Shown: positions 17,527 through 24,633 of the stretch, in pieces
Layout of the letters: each line of letters opens with the position of its first letter
How positions within the stretch are numbered: the stretch's first letter is position 1
Source: Nonomuraea lactucae
GTDB lineage: Bacteria; Actinomycetota; Actinomycetes; Streptosporangiales; Streptosporangiaceae
Direction of reading: 5' to 3'
Length of the DNA: 32,667 nt
Assembly: GCF_003313395.1 (NCBI RefSeq)
Contig: NZ_QNFZ01001062.1
Span: 1 to 32,667, forward strand
Position numbers and translations under genes: made by a program
Notes under the pieces: generated by a model
Database searches by the model: none
What the model saw: the letters and a program-made list of their open reading frames with translations, nothing else
Told to the model about the DNA's origin: nothing

Positions 17527-17565
17527 GGGACGTCCGGGGACCGCAACATCGTAGGCCGGACGTCT
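17527..17565. promoter_or_regulatory. Two GGACGTC words in a divergent promoter region
   Basis: GGGACGTCC (17527-17535) and GGACGTCT (17558-17565) lie between the regulator start (17511, minus) and the small gene start (17665, plus). They match the motif at 7951-7970 and 8884-8907. TTGAAC at 17565-17570 could be a -35 box of the plus-strand promoter, in which case the second word abuts it. Candidate operator for copy B or for the GntR proteins. Confidence 0.45.
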
Positions 17566-17664
17566 TGAACATGTCCCGTCGTGTAGTGATCTCGTCCTGG
17601 CTCTCCGCCGCATTCTCGGTTGCACAACGCCACACCGGCCCCCAACCGAAGGAGGAGATGCCCC

Positions 17665-17880
17665 ATGACGAACATGATCAGCTTCCTGGACGAGACGCCC
17701 GCGTGCGAGTGCGGCAACGCGCTGGCCGAGGGTCAGGTGCAGTGCTCCAAGTGCCTGGCGCGCGAGCGCTGGACGCGCAAGCAGCGGGCCAGGAACCGGC
17801 GCACCCGGCGGCGGGCCGAATCCCGGCGTCCCTCGCGCGGTCCCCGCACCGTCGCCGCGGCGGGGGTGAGCTGGACGTGA
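17665..17880 (+). CDS. Small zinc-ribbon-like basic protein
   Basis: 71 residues; ATG at 17665 preceded by AAGGAGGAG (17649-17657), an excellent ribosome site. The N-terminal half has four cysteines in a C-x-C ... C-x-x-C pattern (CECGNALAEGQVQCSKC), suggesting one zinc ion. The C-terminal half is extremely arginine-rich (RKQRARNRRTRRRAESRR), consistent with nucleic-acid binding. No family is recognised by name. Its stop overlaps the next start (GTGA at 17877-17880), so the pair is coupled. Probably an accessory AICE protein; function unknown. Confidence 0.7.
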   Translation: MTNMISFLDETPACECGNALAEGQVQCSKCLARERWTRKQRARNRRTRRRAESRRPSRGPRTVAAAGVSWT

Positions 17881-18068
17881 GCTGGCTCCCGCTGATCGCC
17901 GCCGGACTGCTCGGCGTCGCGCTGCTGGTCGGCTACTTCATGGTCCTGGTCGGCATCCGCCGCGAGGACAAGGCCATGACCCTGCGCCGTCAGGCGAACG
18001 GCGCGTCGGCGTCGCTGGCGCGCAAGGTCACCGGCTGCCACGTGAGGAACGGCGTGTCGTGGACGTAG
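17877..18068 (+). CDS. Small single-pass membrane protein
   Basis: 63 residues from a GTG that overlaps the preceding stop by three bases. Residues 2-27 form one hydrophobic helix (LPLIAAGLLGVALLVGYFMV) followed by a basic, probably cytoplasmic tail (RREDKAMTLRRQ). No family recognised. Small membrane proteins are common in AICE transfer regions, where they help spread between hyphal compartments, but nothing here proves that role. Its last 41 bases overlap the 3' end of the GntR gene on the opposite strand. Confidence 0.6.
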   Translation: MSWLPLIAAGLLGVALLVGYFMVLVGIRREDKAMTLRRQANGASASLARKVTGCHVRNGVSWT

Positions 18069-18408
18069 TCAACTGCTCCTCGACCTTCGCCAGCCGTGCC
18101 GACAGATCCTGTACGGCGGTGCGCAACTCGGCGACCTCGCCCGCCAGATCACCGGCGGCGTCGCCGGCGGGTGGGGTGTCGGTCTCGTCGCGGACGAAGA
18201 CGCCCTTGCCTTGCTGGCCGATGACCAGGCCCTCGTTGCGCAGGATGCCGACGGCCATCTTCACCACGCTCAGGGAGGCGTCGTACTGCTCGGCGAGTTG
18301 GGCGGTGGACGGCAGCGGGGTGCCGGGCGCCAGAGCGCCGCCTCGGATCTGGGTGCGGAGATCGTCGGCGATCTGCAGGTAGCCGGGTCGCCCGGTGTGC
18401 TTGACCAT
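18028..18408 (-). CDS. Short GntR-family repressor, KorSA-like by position
   Basis: 126 residues from an ATG at 18408 (GGTGAG upstream); an extended frame to 18462 has less convincing sequence. The winged helix-turn-helix spans about 5-73 (LPSTAQLAEQYDASLSVVKM). Instead of a ligand domain there is a short acidic linker and a heptad-like coiled coil (about 85-112, VAELRTAVQDLSARLAKVEE), probably for dimer formation. It is divergent from the transfer genes at 18507, with a perfect palindrome between. In AICEs a GntR repressor (KorSA in pSAM2) keeps transfer and replication genes silent; this is the likely job. Confidence 0.82.
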   Translation of the reverse strand: MVKHTGRPGYLQIADDLRTQIRGGALAPGTPLPSTAQLAEQYDASLSVVKMAVGILRNEGLVIGQQGKGVFVRDETDTPPAGDAAGDLAGEVAELRTAVQDLSARLAKVEEQLTTSTTRRSSRGSR

Positions 18409-18464
18409 CGCGTCAATCTCACCACACCAAGCCAGCCACGCCAACATTGACATCTGAGCCAACC

Positions 18465-18474
18465 TAGTTAACTA
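18465..18474. promoter_or_regulatory. Palindrome TAGTTAACTA, candidate GntR operator of the transfer operon
   Basis: TAGTTAACTA is its own reverse complement and lies midway in the 98-base divergent region between the GntR repressor (start 18408) and the SCO3933-like gene (start 18507). It is AT-rich in a very GC-rich setting and likely overlaps a promoter, as expected for an autoregulated repressor site. Confidence 0.5.
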
Positions 18475-18506
18475 TGTCGGCTACGACGAACAGGAGGTCA
18501 CACCGT

Positions 18507-18836
18507 ATGCGCACCATCCCGATCCCGGTCGACACCGGCAAACTCACCATCACCTGCGTCAAAGCACCCCGCCCGCGGGTGCTCAACAAGGACACCGGCG
18601 AGATCAAGACCGACAAGAACGGCAACACCGTCTACGAGGTCACCGTCTCGGTCGAGGACGAGTTCGGCCGGATCGAACTCGTCAAGATCGGCATCACCGG
18701 AGAGCCGCCCATCACCGCCGGCGACCCGGTCAACGCCACCGGCCTGGTCGGCTACGTGTGGGAGCTGTCCGGCCGGTGGGGCATCTCATACCGCGCCTCG
18801 GCACTCCTGCCGATCAGGCAGGCCGCCGGTGTCTGA
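18507..18836 (+). CDS. SCO3933-type regulatory protein of AICE transfer operon
   Basis: 109 residues; ATG at 18507 with AGGAGGT at 18492-18498. The opening MRTIPIPVDTGKLTITCV, the motif PRPRVLNKDTGEIKTDKNG and the closing region VGYVWELSGRWGISYRASAL match, from memory, the SCO3933 regulatory protein family, which sits directly before the FtsK-like transfer gene in many actinomycete elements. It is predicted to be an all-beta cytoplasmic protein; its biochemical action is not established. Its stop overlaps the start of the translocase gene by eight bases, so they are co-translated. Confidence 0.82.
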   Translation: MRTIPIPVDTGKLTITCVKAPRPRVLNKDTGEIKTDKNGNTVYEVTVSVEDEFGRIELVKIGITGEPPITAGDPVNATGLVGYVWELSGRWGISYRASALLPIRQAAGV

Positions 18837-20148
18837 CCTGCTGGCCTGGCTCGCGGCCCTCCCCCTTGCCGGGGTGGGGCTGTGGGCCTGGCGCCGCTGG
18901 CACCACCCGTCGTACTGGCTGCTCCTCGGCTACCCGATCGCCGCCATCTCCGTCCGTACATCGTGGCGGCGGGTCGCGCTGGGGTGCGGGCTGACCAAGA
19001 AGCGGCAACGCTGGTGGTTCACCACCGTCCCCGGCCTGATCGCCTCGACCGGCATCGTCAAAGTCAAACGCCGCTTCCAACGGGTCGCCGTCGACACCAA
19101 ACCGTTCATGTGGCTACCGCTGCCCACACGGCACGGCTGGCGCGTCACCCTCCACACCCTGGAAGGCCAGACACCCGGCGACTACACCGACGCCGCCGAA
19201 CGGCTCGCCCACTCCTGGGGCGTACACGCCATCCGCGTCTCCTCCCCCGGCCCGGGGCGGGTCGTCCTGGCCGCGACCATGCGCGACCCGCTGGTCACCG
19301 TCGACCAACTCCCCCCCTCGACCGACCTACTCAAGGTCACCGTGGGACGTCTGGAGACGGGCGGGCCGTGGGTGGTCGACTTCAAGACCGTCCCGCACTG
19401 GCTCAACGCCGGGGCGACACAGTCCGGCAAGTCCAACCTGGCCAACGCGCTCATCGTCGGCCTCGCCCCGCAACCCGTAGCGCTGGTCGGGATCGATCTC
19501 AAGGGCGGGGTGGAGTTCACCTCGTACGCGCCTCGCCTGTCAGCCCTGGCCACCTGCCGCGACGAAGCCGGACTACTGCTGGACGACCTGGTCGCGCTGA
19601 TGCTCGACCGGATGGGCCTGTGCCGCCAAGCCTCCGCCCGCAACATCTGGCAACTCCCGCCCGCCCTGCGCCCGCTGCCCGTCGTGGTCCTGGTAGACGA
19701 GCTCGCCGAGCTGTACCTGATGGCCGACAAGAGCGAGAAGGACGAGATCGCCAAGACCTCGACCGCGCTGCTGCGGGTGGCCCAGCTCGGCCGGGCGTTC
19801 GGCATCTACCTGTTCTGCTGCGGCCAGCGCATCGGCTCCGACCTCGGCCCCGGCGTCACCGCCCTCCGAGCCCAGTGCTCGGGACGGGTCTGCCACCGGG
19901 TCAACGACCCCGAAACAGCGACCATGACACTCGGCGACCTCGACCCGGCCGCGCTCGCCTCGGCCCGCGCCATCCCCGCCGAAACCCCCGGCGTCGCCAT
20001 CGTCGCCGGCCAAGACGGCCACTGGTACCGCGCCCGATCCTTCTACGTCAGCGAACAGAGGGCCGAACACGCCGCCCACACCCACGCCCACCTCACCCCC
20101 TCCTGGGAGGAGATCACCGCCCACTTGCCCGAACACGCCAACGCCTGA
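18829..20148 (+). CDS. FtsK/SpoIIIE-type conjugative DNA translocase (TraB/TraSA-like)
   Basis: 439 residues; GTG start overlapping the previous gene. Two hydrophobic segments near the N-terminus (about 4-20 and 28-42) anchor it in the membrane. The motor domain has Walker A GATQSGKS (195-202) and Walker B VVVLVDE (285-291), then the FtsK-like region LLRVAQLGRAFGIYLFCCGQ. In AICEs a single such ATPase pumps double-stranded DNA between mycelia, without a relaxase. It is somewhat compact but complete. The C-terminus contains a histidine-rich tail; no separate gamma-type DNA-reading domain is evident. Operon context (SCO3933-like before, Spd-like after) supports the assignment. Confidence 0.92.
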   Translation: MSDLLAWLAALPLAGVGLWAWRRWHHPSYWLLLGYPIAAISVRTSWRRVALGCGLTKKRQRWWFTTVPGLIASTGIVKVKRRFQRVAVDTKPFMWLPLPTRHGWRVTLHTLEGQTPGDYTDAAERLAHSWGVHAIRVSSPGPGRVVLAATMRDPLVTVDQLPPSTDLLKVTVGRLETGGPWVVDFKTVPHWLNAGATQSGKSNLANALIVGLAPQPVALVGIDLKGGVEFTSYAPRLSALATCRDEAGLLLDDLVALMLDRMGLCRQASARNIWQLPPALRPLPVVVLVDELAELYLMADKSEKDEIAKTSTALLRVAQLGRAFGIYLFCCGQRIGSDLGPGVTALRAQCSGRVCHRVNDPETATMTLGDLDPAALASARAIPAETPGVAIVAGQDGHWYRARSFYVSEQRAEHAAHTHAHLTPSWEEITAHLPEHANA

Positions 20149-20167
20149 ACCGAAAGGAGGGTGCACG

Positions 20168-20821
20168 ATGCGACGCATCACCAGCTGGCTCCTCGACACC
20201 GGACCAGTCCTCGTCCTGGCACTCATCGCGGGCGCCGGATCGTTCACCCACATCCGCGACACCGCCACCGAACACGGCCAAACCGGCTGGATGTCCTGGG
20301 CCATCGCCGTCTGCATCGACCTCACCTGCGTCATGGCCGCCCGCGAACGCCAACGCGACAACAAGACCGGCCGACAGCGTCGCGGCCCCCTCTCCTGGCC
20401 CGTCCTCGTCCTGACCGGCGGCATCGCCCTGTCCCTGGCCGCCAACCTGCAACAAGCCGACCCCACCATGTGGGGCTGGATCACCGCGGCCACCCCGGCC
20501 GGCGCCTTCCTCATCGCCGTCTCCATGCTCGAACGCCGCGCCACCAGCGCCCCTCCCGAATCCTCTCCGACCCCTGCGCCGTCGACGGCGCTCGTCCCGG
20601 CCTCGTCTCACGACTCGACTCCTGTGCCGGCCCGTCAGGACGCCGAGAACGACACCCGCCGCGAGGGACCGGCCCCTGCGCTGGTCGACTACGCCCGCCG
20701 CATCGCCGACGAACACCACACCCGCCACGGCACGCCCATCACCCGCGACGCCCTACGCGCCCGCCTCGGTATCTCCACCCAGCTCGCCACCGACCTACTC
20801 CACACCCTGCAACTCGCCTGA
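20168..20821 (+). CDS. DUF2637 / Spd-like membrane protein for intramycelial spread
   Basis: 217 residues; ATG at 20168 behind a clear AAAGGAGG site. The N-terminal 125 residues have four hydrophobic helices (GPVLVLALIAGAGSF, WMSWAIAVCIDLTCVMAA, LSWPVLVLTGGIALSLAANL, ITAATPAGAFLIAVSM), the layout of DUF2637 proteins found after the TraB-like gene in actinomycete plasmids and AICEs. A Pro/Ser/Thr-rich linker leads to a C-terminal helix-turn-helix-like segment (about 170-217, PITRDALRARLGISTQLATD). It probably helps spread of the element within the recipient mycelium; the DNA-binding tail suggests direct contact with element DNA. Confidence 0.82.
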   Translation: MRRITSWLLDTGPVLVLALIAGAGSFTHIRDTATEHGQTGWMSWAIAVCIDLTCVMAARERQRDNKTGRQRRGPLSWPVLVLTGGIALSLAANLQQADPTMWGWITAATPAGAFLIAVSMLERRATSAPPESSPTPAPSTALVPASSHDSTPVPARQDAENDTRREGPAPALVDYARRIADEHHTRHGTPITRDALRARLGISTQLATDLLHTLQLA

Positions 20822-20840
20822 TCACGAAGGGAGACCGACC

Positions 20841-21182
20841 ATGAACGACGACCGAACCGACCTCATCACCGGCCTGCGCAAGCTCGCCGACTTCCTGACC
20901 GCCCACCCCGAGATCCCCGTCCACCTGCCGCACGTCACCCTCAACCAGTTCCCGGCGCGAGGCTCCGACGCCGAGATGTGCGCCGAGGTCGACAAGATCG
21001 CCGCGCTGCTCGGCGCCGAGATCAGCAAGCCCACAAACTCGTACGGGCACTACTCGACCGGCCTCAGCTTCGGCCCCGTCCGCTACTCGTTCACCGCCAT
21101 CCCCGCAGCCGCCCGCGCCCGCCACGACGCCGACGACAGCTACCACGGCTGCATCCAACCCGACCCCACACCCACCACCTGA
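20841..21182 (+). CDS. Small AICE protein of unknown function
   Basis: 113 residues; ATG with GAAGGGAG seven bases upstream, 19 bases after the Spd-like gene, so part of the same operon. Soluble, with an N-terminal helical region (LITGLRKLADFLTAHPEIPV) and a beta-rich second half (YGHYSTGLSFGPVRYSFTAI). I associate similar short proteins with AICE cargo between spd and rep but know no function. Confidence 0.75.
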   Translation: MNDDRTDLITGLRKLADFLTAHPEIPVHLPHVTLNQFPARGSDAEMCAEVDKIAALLGAEISKPTNSYGHYSTGLSFGPVRYSFTAIPAAARARHDADDSYHGCIQPDPTPTT

Positions 21183-21201
21183 CGGAAGGGAGGAACTGAT
21201 C

Positions 21202-21363
21202 ATGCGTATCCGCCTCGACGGCACCCGCGCCGAACTCGTCGACGCCCTGTACCGGCTGCGCCTGAACTTCACCGTCTCCGGCGTCTCACGCGCCTACGCC
21301 GACCGGACCAAACCGCGCCACTGGCGCATCTACGTCACCACACACCCACGCGAGAAGACCTGA
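21202..21363 (+). CDS. Very small basic AICE protein
   Basis: 53 residues; ATG at 21202 with GGGAGGA about eight bases upstream. Sequence begins MRIRLDGTRAELVDALYRLR and ends THPREKT; it is basic with a predicted helix then two strands (HWRIYVTT). No family recognised. The good ribosome site and tight spacing (19 bases after the previous stop) support a real gene. Confidence 0.6.
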   Translation: MRIRLDGTRAELVDALYRLRLNFTVSGVSRAYADRTKPRHWRIYVTTHPREKT

Positions 21364-21368
21364 CCGCC

Positions 21369-21494
21369 ATGGACGAGCCGCTCACGGTGATCCACTACCG
21401 CTGCTGCACCTGCAACGGCACCGGCCTCACCACCGACAACACCCGCTGCCTCGACTGCGACGGCACCGGCATCGACAACCACGGCGCCCCATAG
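21369..21494 (+). CDS. Tiny DnaJ-type zinc-finger protein
   Basis: 41 residues. Two CxxCxGxG-like motifs (CTCNGTG and CLDCDGTG) spaced as in one DnaJ cysteine-rich zinc site make up most of the chain. It starts five bases after the previous stop, so it probably relies on coupling; its own ribosome site is poor. Similar tiny zinc proteins recur before rep in actinomycete elements; function unknown. Confidence 0.55.
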   Translation: MDEPLTVIHYRCCTCNGTGLTTDNTRCLDCDGTGIDNHGAP

Positions 21495-21501
21495 GCGCAG
21501 C

Positions 21502-21550
21502 GCCCCCGGCCTGGCCGCACATCCGCCAAGACACACGCCAGGTCGGGGGC
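21502..21550 (+). terminator. Long inverted repeat upstream of rep (terminator or attenuator)
   Basis: Arms GCCCCCGGCCTGGC (21502-21515) and GCCAGGTCGGGGGC (21537-21550) pair at 13 of 14 positions around a 21-base loop. It lies in the 94-base gap between the zinc-finger gene and the rep ribosome site at 21573. There is no T-run. It may end the transfer transcript, fold in the rep leader, or mark a replication structure. Confidence 0.45.
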
Positions 21551-21588
21551 CATCCCTCCACCCGAACGAGTGAAAGGAGGTCTCCATC

Positions 21589-22971
21589 TTGCCTGCAACC
21601 CACGCCCACGCGCACCCACACGCCAAAGCGGGCATGATCGCCCGGCTCAACAGCCCCGACTACGACCGCTGGGCCGCCCAGATCCACCGCACCGGCGGCT
21701 GCCGCCAACCCATCCACCTGCGCGGCAAGGTCGACCACTACGACCGCGCCACCGGCCAACTCCTGCACCGCTACACCACCCGCACCGAGCCGGAAGGCGT
21801 CCTGCGCGTGCCCTGCAAGACACGCCGCGCCTCCCGCTGCCCGTCCTGCGCCGAGGTCTACCGCGCCGACACCTACCACCTCATCCGCGCCGGCCTCATC
21901 GGCGGCAAGGGCGTTCCCAACACAGTCACGAGTCACCCGACGCTGTTCGTCACCCTCACCGCCCCGTCCTTCGGCACCGTGCACGCCCACCGAGAGCAGG
22001 GCGGCAAGGCCCTGCCCTGCCACCCCCGCCGCGATGCCGAAACCTGCCCGCACGGACGCGTCATGTCCTGCACCACCAAGCACAACGCGGATGACGCGCG
22101 GCTCGGCGAACCGCTCTGCCCAGACTGTTACGACCACACCGGCTCGGTCCTGTTCAACGCCCTGGCCCCGCTGCTGTGGAAGCGCTTCGCCGACTCCCTA
22201 CGCCGCCACCTGGCTAAACGCGGCGTCCTAGCCCTCAAAGACCTCCGCCACCATCTCACCGTCTCCTTCGCCAAGGTCGCCGAATACCAGCGGCGCGGCG
22301 TCGTCCACTTCCACGCCGTCATCCGCCTCGACGGCCCCGGCGGTCCCACCGAATCGCCACCAACCTGGGCCACCGCCGACACACTGACACAGGCCGTACG
22401 GCACGCAGCCCGTGTTGTCAGCGCCCTGGTCCCCGCCATCGACGACCAACCCGCCCGCCTGTTCAAGTGGGGCACCCAACTCGACATCCGCCCCATCACC
22501 GTGGACGGCGACCTCACCGAACAAGCAGTCGCCGGCTACGTGGCCAAGTACGCCACCAAAGCGGCCGAGTGCGTCGGCACCCTGGACCGCCGGATCAACC
22601 CGCTCGACAACCTCGACGCCTTCAACCTCCGCGACCACGCCCGCCGACTCATCACCGAATGCCTCCGCCTCGGCGCCATCGACGACCTGGCCGACCTCCG
22701 CCTCACCCAATGGGCCCACATGCTCGGGTTCCGCGGCCACTTCTCCACCCGAAGCCGCCACTACGGCCCCACCCTCGGCGACCTCCGCGCCGCCCGCGAA
22801 CACCACGCCCGCGACCATGACGTCACCACCGGCCGCCTGCCCCTCTTCGACGACGACACGGTTCTCGTGATCAGCGAATGGACCTACGCGGGCAAGGGCC
22901 ACTCCGCCGGAGACCTACTCCTTGTCGCCGCCCTCACCCGCAACAGTCCCGGAGCCGCGCATGAGCGCTGA
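21589..22971 (+). CDS. RepSA-like replication initiator
   Basis: 460 residues; TTG start at 21589 chosen because AAAGGAGG (21573-21580) sits eight bases upstream; a downstream ATG at 21634 lacks this. Rolling-circle type initiator of AICEs: motif 1 LFVTLTAPSFG (119-129), HUH motif H240-F-H242 within RRGVVHFHAVIRLDG, and the nicking tyrosine region GYVAKYATK with Y317 and Y321. Cysteine pairs (CPSC at 84-87, CPDC at 177-180) suggest zinc binding, as in other Rep proteins of the group. It nicks element DNA so the excised circle can replicate. The 3' end overlaps xis by 11 bases, giving the classic rep-xis-int order. Confidence 0.92.
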   Translation: MPATHAHAHPHAKAGMIARLNSPDYDRWAAQIHRTGGCRQPIHLRGKVDHYDRATGQLLHRYTTRTEPEGVLRVPCKTRRASRCPSCAEVYRADTYHLIRAGLIGGKGVPNTVTSHPTLFVTLTAPSFGTVHAHREQGGKALPCHPRRDAETCPHGRVMSCTTKHNADDARLGEPLCPDCYDHTGSVLFNALAPLLWKRFADSLRRHLAKRGVLALKDLRHHLTVSFAKVAEYQRRGVVHFHAVIRLDGPGGPTESPPTWATADTLTQAVRHAARVVSALVPAIDDQPARLFKWGTQLDIRPITVDGDLTEQAVAGYVAKYATKAAECVGTLDRRINPLDNLDAFNLRDHARRLITECLRLGAIDDLADLRLTQWAHMLGFRGHFSTRSRHYGPTLGDLRAAREHHARDHDVTTGRLPLFDDDTVLVISEWTYAGKGHSAGDLLLVAALTRNSPGAAHER

Positions 22972-23143
22972 ACTCCTCACCGTGCCCGAAGCGATGGCAC
23001 TCCTCAAGGTCAGCCGGTGGACCCTCTACAACCTCCTCCGCTCCGGCGAACTCACCTCAGTCCTCGTCGGCGAACGCTGCCGCCGCATCCCCACCACAGC
23101 CCTCGACGCCTACGTCACCCGACTCTGCGAGGAGGCCGCCTGA
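22961..23143 (+). CDS. xis: Excisionase, helix-turn-helix DNA-binding protein
   Basis: 60 residues starting at the ATG at 22961, inside the end of rep. It is a single winged helix domain of the excisionase type: LLTVPEAMALLKVSRWTLYN for the helix-turn-helix, then LVGERCRRIPTTALDAYV for the wing and capping helix. It bends att DNA and directs the integrase toward excision. The stop TGA shares its last base with the ATG of int (TGATG at 23141-23145), so the two are translationally coupled. Confidence 0.9.
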   Translation: MSAELLTVPEAMALLKVSRWTLYNLLRSGELTSVLVGERCRRIPTTALDAYVTRLCEEAA

Positions 23144-24427
23144 TGCCCCCCAAGACCACCACTCACGAAGAGCCCAAGCGCCCTCGCAAAACCCGCCGGA
23201 CCCGCGCCAACAACGAGGGCTCGATCTTCCCGTACAAGAACGGCTGGGCCGGCTACGTCTGGGTCACCACCCCCGAGGGCAAGAAGACCCGCAAATGGGC
23301 CTACGGCAAGACCCGCGAGGAGACCCACGAGAAGTGGCTCAAGCTCCACGAGCAGGCCCGCAAGGGGCCTGTAGCGACGAAACACGAGACCATTGCGGCC
23401 TACCTCACGCGCTGGCTCGCCGAGGTCATCGAACCGAACCGTGAGCCGACCACCTATGCCGGATACGAGGCCCTCGTCCGTCTCTACATGATCCCCGGCC
23501 TGGGCAAGCACCGGCTCGACAAGCTGAGCGTCCGTGACGTCCAGACCTGGCTCACCAAGCTGCCGACACTCTGCACCTGCTGTGATCAGCAGAAGGACCA
23601 CAGGCGCCCCGAGGGCAAGCGTCGTTGCTGCTCCAAGGGTGCATGCTGCAAGGACCACCCCTCACGAGGCACCATCGCCAGCATCCGGCGTGTCCTCCGC
23701 TCCGCCCTTGGCAACGCGATACGTGAAGAACTGATCATCAAAAACGTCGCCGCACTGACTGTTCTCCCGAACGCGAGCAAGAGCACCAAGCAGAAGCGCC
23801 AGCACGGCGTGTGGAACGTCGACGAGGCCCGGCGCTTCCTCGAACATCTCCGGGCCGTCAGCGAACCTCTACGCCGCGTACGTCCTGGTCCTGCTCCTCG
23901 GGCTTCGTCGTGGGGAGGCCCTGGGCCTGACGTGGGATCAGGTCGACCTGGACGGCGAGGAGCTGACGATTTCCCATCAGCTCACACGTGTGCACGGGAA
24001 GCTGCTGCACCGTGAGAGGACCAAGACCGAGGATTCAACCGCATCCCTCCCCCTGCTCGGCCTCTGCGTGTCCGCCCTACGCGACCGACAGAAGATCCAG
24101 CAGAAGGCGCGCGACGAGGCCGGCGACCGCTGGCAGGAGACCGGCCTCGTCTTCACCACCCGGTGGGGCACAGCGGTTGAGCCGCGCAACTTCAACCGCT
24201 CCTTCGCGATGCACTGCCGCAACGCCGACGTCCCGCGCATTCGAGTCCACGACACCCGCCACACCTGCGCGTCGCTCCTCGCGGCCCTGGACGTTCACCC
24301 GAGGGTCGCGATGCGCATCCTTCGGCACTCGCAGATCTCGGTGACCATGGACGTATACACGCAGGTCCCATCGCCGGAAACCCGCAAGGCACTCGACCGG
24401 TTGAACAGCAGCTTCGACAGCGACTGA
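23143..24427 (+). pseudogene. int: Tyrosine recombinase integrase, split by a frameshift
   Basis: AICE integrase acting at tRNA-Thr. Frame 1 (23143-24015) encodes the arm-binding region, the SAM-like core-binding domain and a cysteine-rich insert (TCCDQQKDHRRPEGKRRCC) typical of AICE integrases, then runs into nonsense after ARRFLEHLRAVSEPL. The catalytic domain continues one frame over from about 23868 (YAAYVLVLLLGLRRGEALGL) with the Arg in LRRGE, HDTRH, LRHSQ and the Tyr in MDVYTQV, ending at 24427. Adding two bases, CT, at 23866-23870 restores one 428-residue frame with the expected PLYAAY junction, which points to loss of one CT repeat unit. It is either a sequencing error or a true inactivating mutation; frame 1 alone lacks every catalytic residue. 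Confidence 0.88.
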
Positions 24428-24434
24428 CCCCGTT

Positions 24435-24454
24435 GCTGTACTTTCCAGCTGTAC
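24435..24454 (+). repeat. Direct repeat GCTGTAC x2 next to the attachment site
   Basis: GCTGTAC at 24435-24441 and 24448-24454, period 13 bases, between the int stop and the tRNA. Short direct repeats beside att sites are commonly integrase arm or Xis sites; here this is position-based inference only. Confidence 0.35.
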
Positions 24455-24462
24455 AAGATCCA

Positions 24463-24495
24463 AAAGGCCCTCCCGGACGAACCGGGAGGGCCTTT
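24463..24495. terminator. Bidirectional terminator between int and tRNA-Thr
   Basis: A perfect 14-bp stem (AAAGGCCCTCCCGG at 24463-24476 with its complement at 24482-24495), loop ACGAA, with A-run before and T-run after on both strands. It can end int transcripts on the plus strand and tRNA-Thr transcripts on the minus strand. Confidence 0.85.
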
Positions 24496-24499
24496 GACC

Positions 24500-24545
24500 T
24501 GGAGCCGCCTTCGGGATTCGAACCCGAGACCCCTTCATTACGAGT
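24500..24545. other. Probable attachment site (att) in the 3' half of tRNA-Thr
   Basis: AICE integrases recombine within the 3' half of a tRNA gene and rebuild it. Here the int gene points at the tRNA 3' end, which includes an encoded CCA (minus strand, 24500-24502). The core probably lies within the T-arm to anticodon region, but its limits cannot be set because the partner copy is not in the window. Confidence 0.55.
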
Positions 24546-24576
24546 GAAGTGCTCTGGCCGACTGAGCTAAGGCGGC
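24503..24576 (-). tRNA. tRNA-Thr (anticodon CGT)
   Basis: The minus strand folds as a full cloverleaf: acceptor GCCGCCT/AGGCGGC, D-arm GCTC/GAGC, anticodon arm CTTCA/TGAAG with loop CTCGTAA (anticodon CGT, reading ACG), T-arm TCGGG TTCGAAT CCCGA. Discriminator U is at 24503 and CCA is encoded in the DNA at 24500-24502. It is the integration target of the neighbouring AICE and is left functional. Confidence 0.96.
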
Positions 24577-24633
24577 GTGCCGGACGGCGTGATGAAGTCT
24601 ACAGGAGCCCGAAGGGTCCTCGCTCCAGCCCAG

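Larger units (their letters stand above)
16291..24545 (+). mobile_element. Actinomycete integrative and conjugative element (AICE) core at tRNA-Thr; left border unresolved
   Basis: The run int-xis-rep-(small genes)-Spd-like-TraB/FtsK-like-SCO3933-like-GntR with a NUDIX/regulator unit is the standard AICE set (pSAM2, SLP1 type): site-specific integration, rolling-circle-type replication and transfer of double-stranded DNA by one FtsK-like pump. The integrase ends 73 bases from the 3' end of tRNA-Thr(CGT), the classical attachment position. I searched by eye for a second copy of the tRNA 3' segment (GGGATTCGAACCCGA) to the left and found none, so the start given is simply the last gene of the AICE type. 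The restriction and nuclease genes to the left may be cargo. The integrase frameshift suggests the element cannot now excise on its own. Confidence 0.8.

Noticed and set aside
18882-20414. 510-codon frame overlapping the FtsK-like gene
   Set aside because: Arg/Pro-rich composition typical of a wrong frame; the FtsK-like frame has intact Walker motifs.
23990-24427. Separate small recombinase gene starting at GTG 23990
   Set aside because: Its frame continues upstream in perfect homology order (LGLRRGEALGL), showing it is the displaced C-terminal half of int; no ribosome site precedes 23990.
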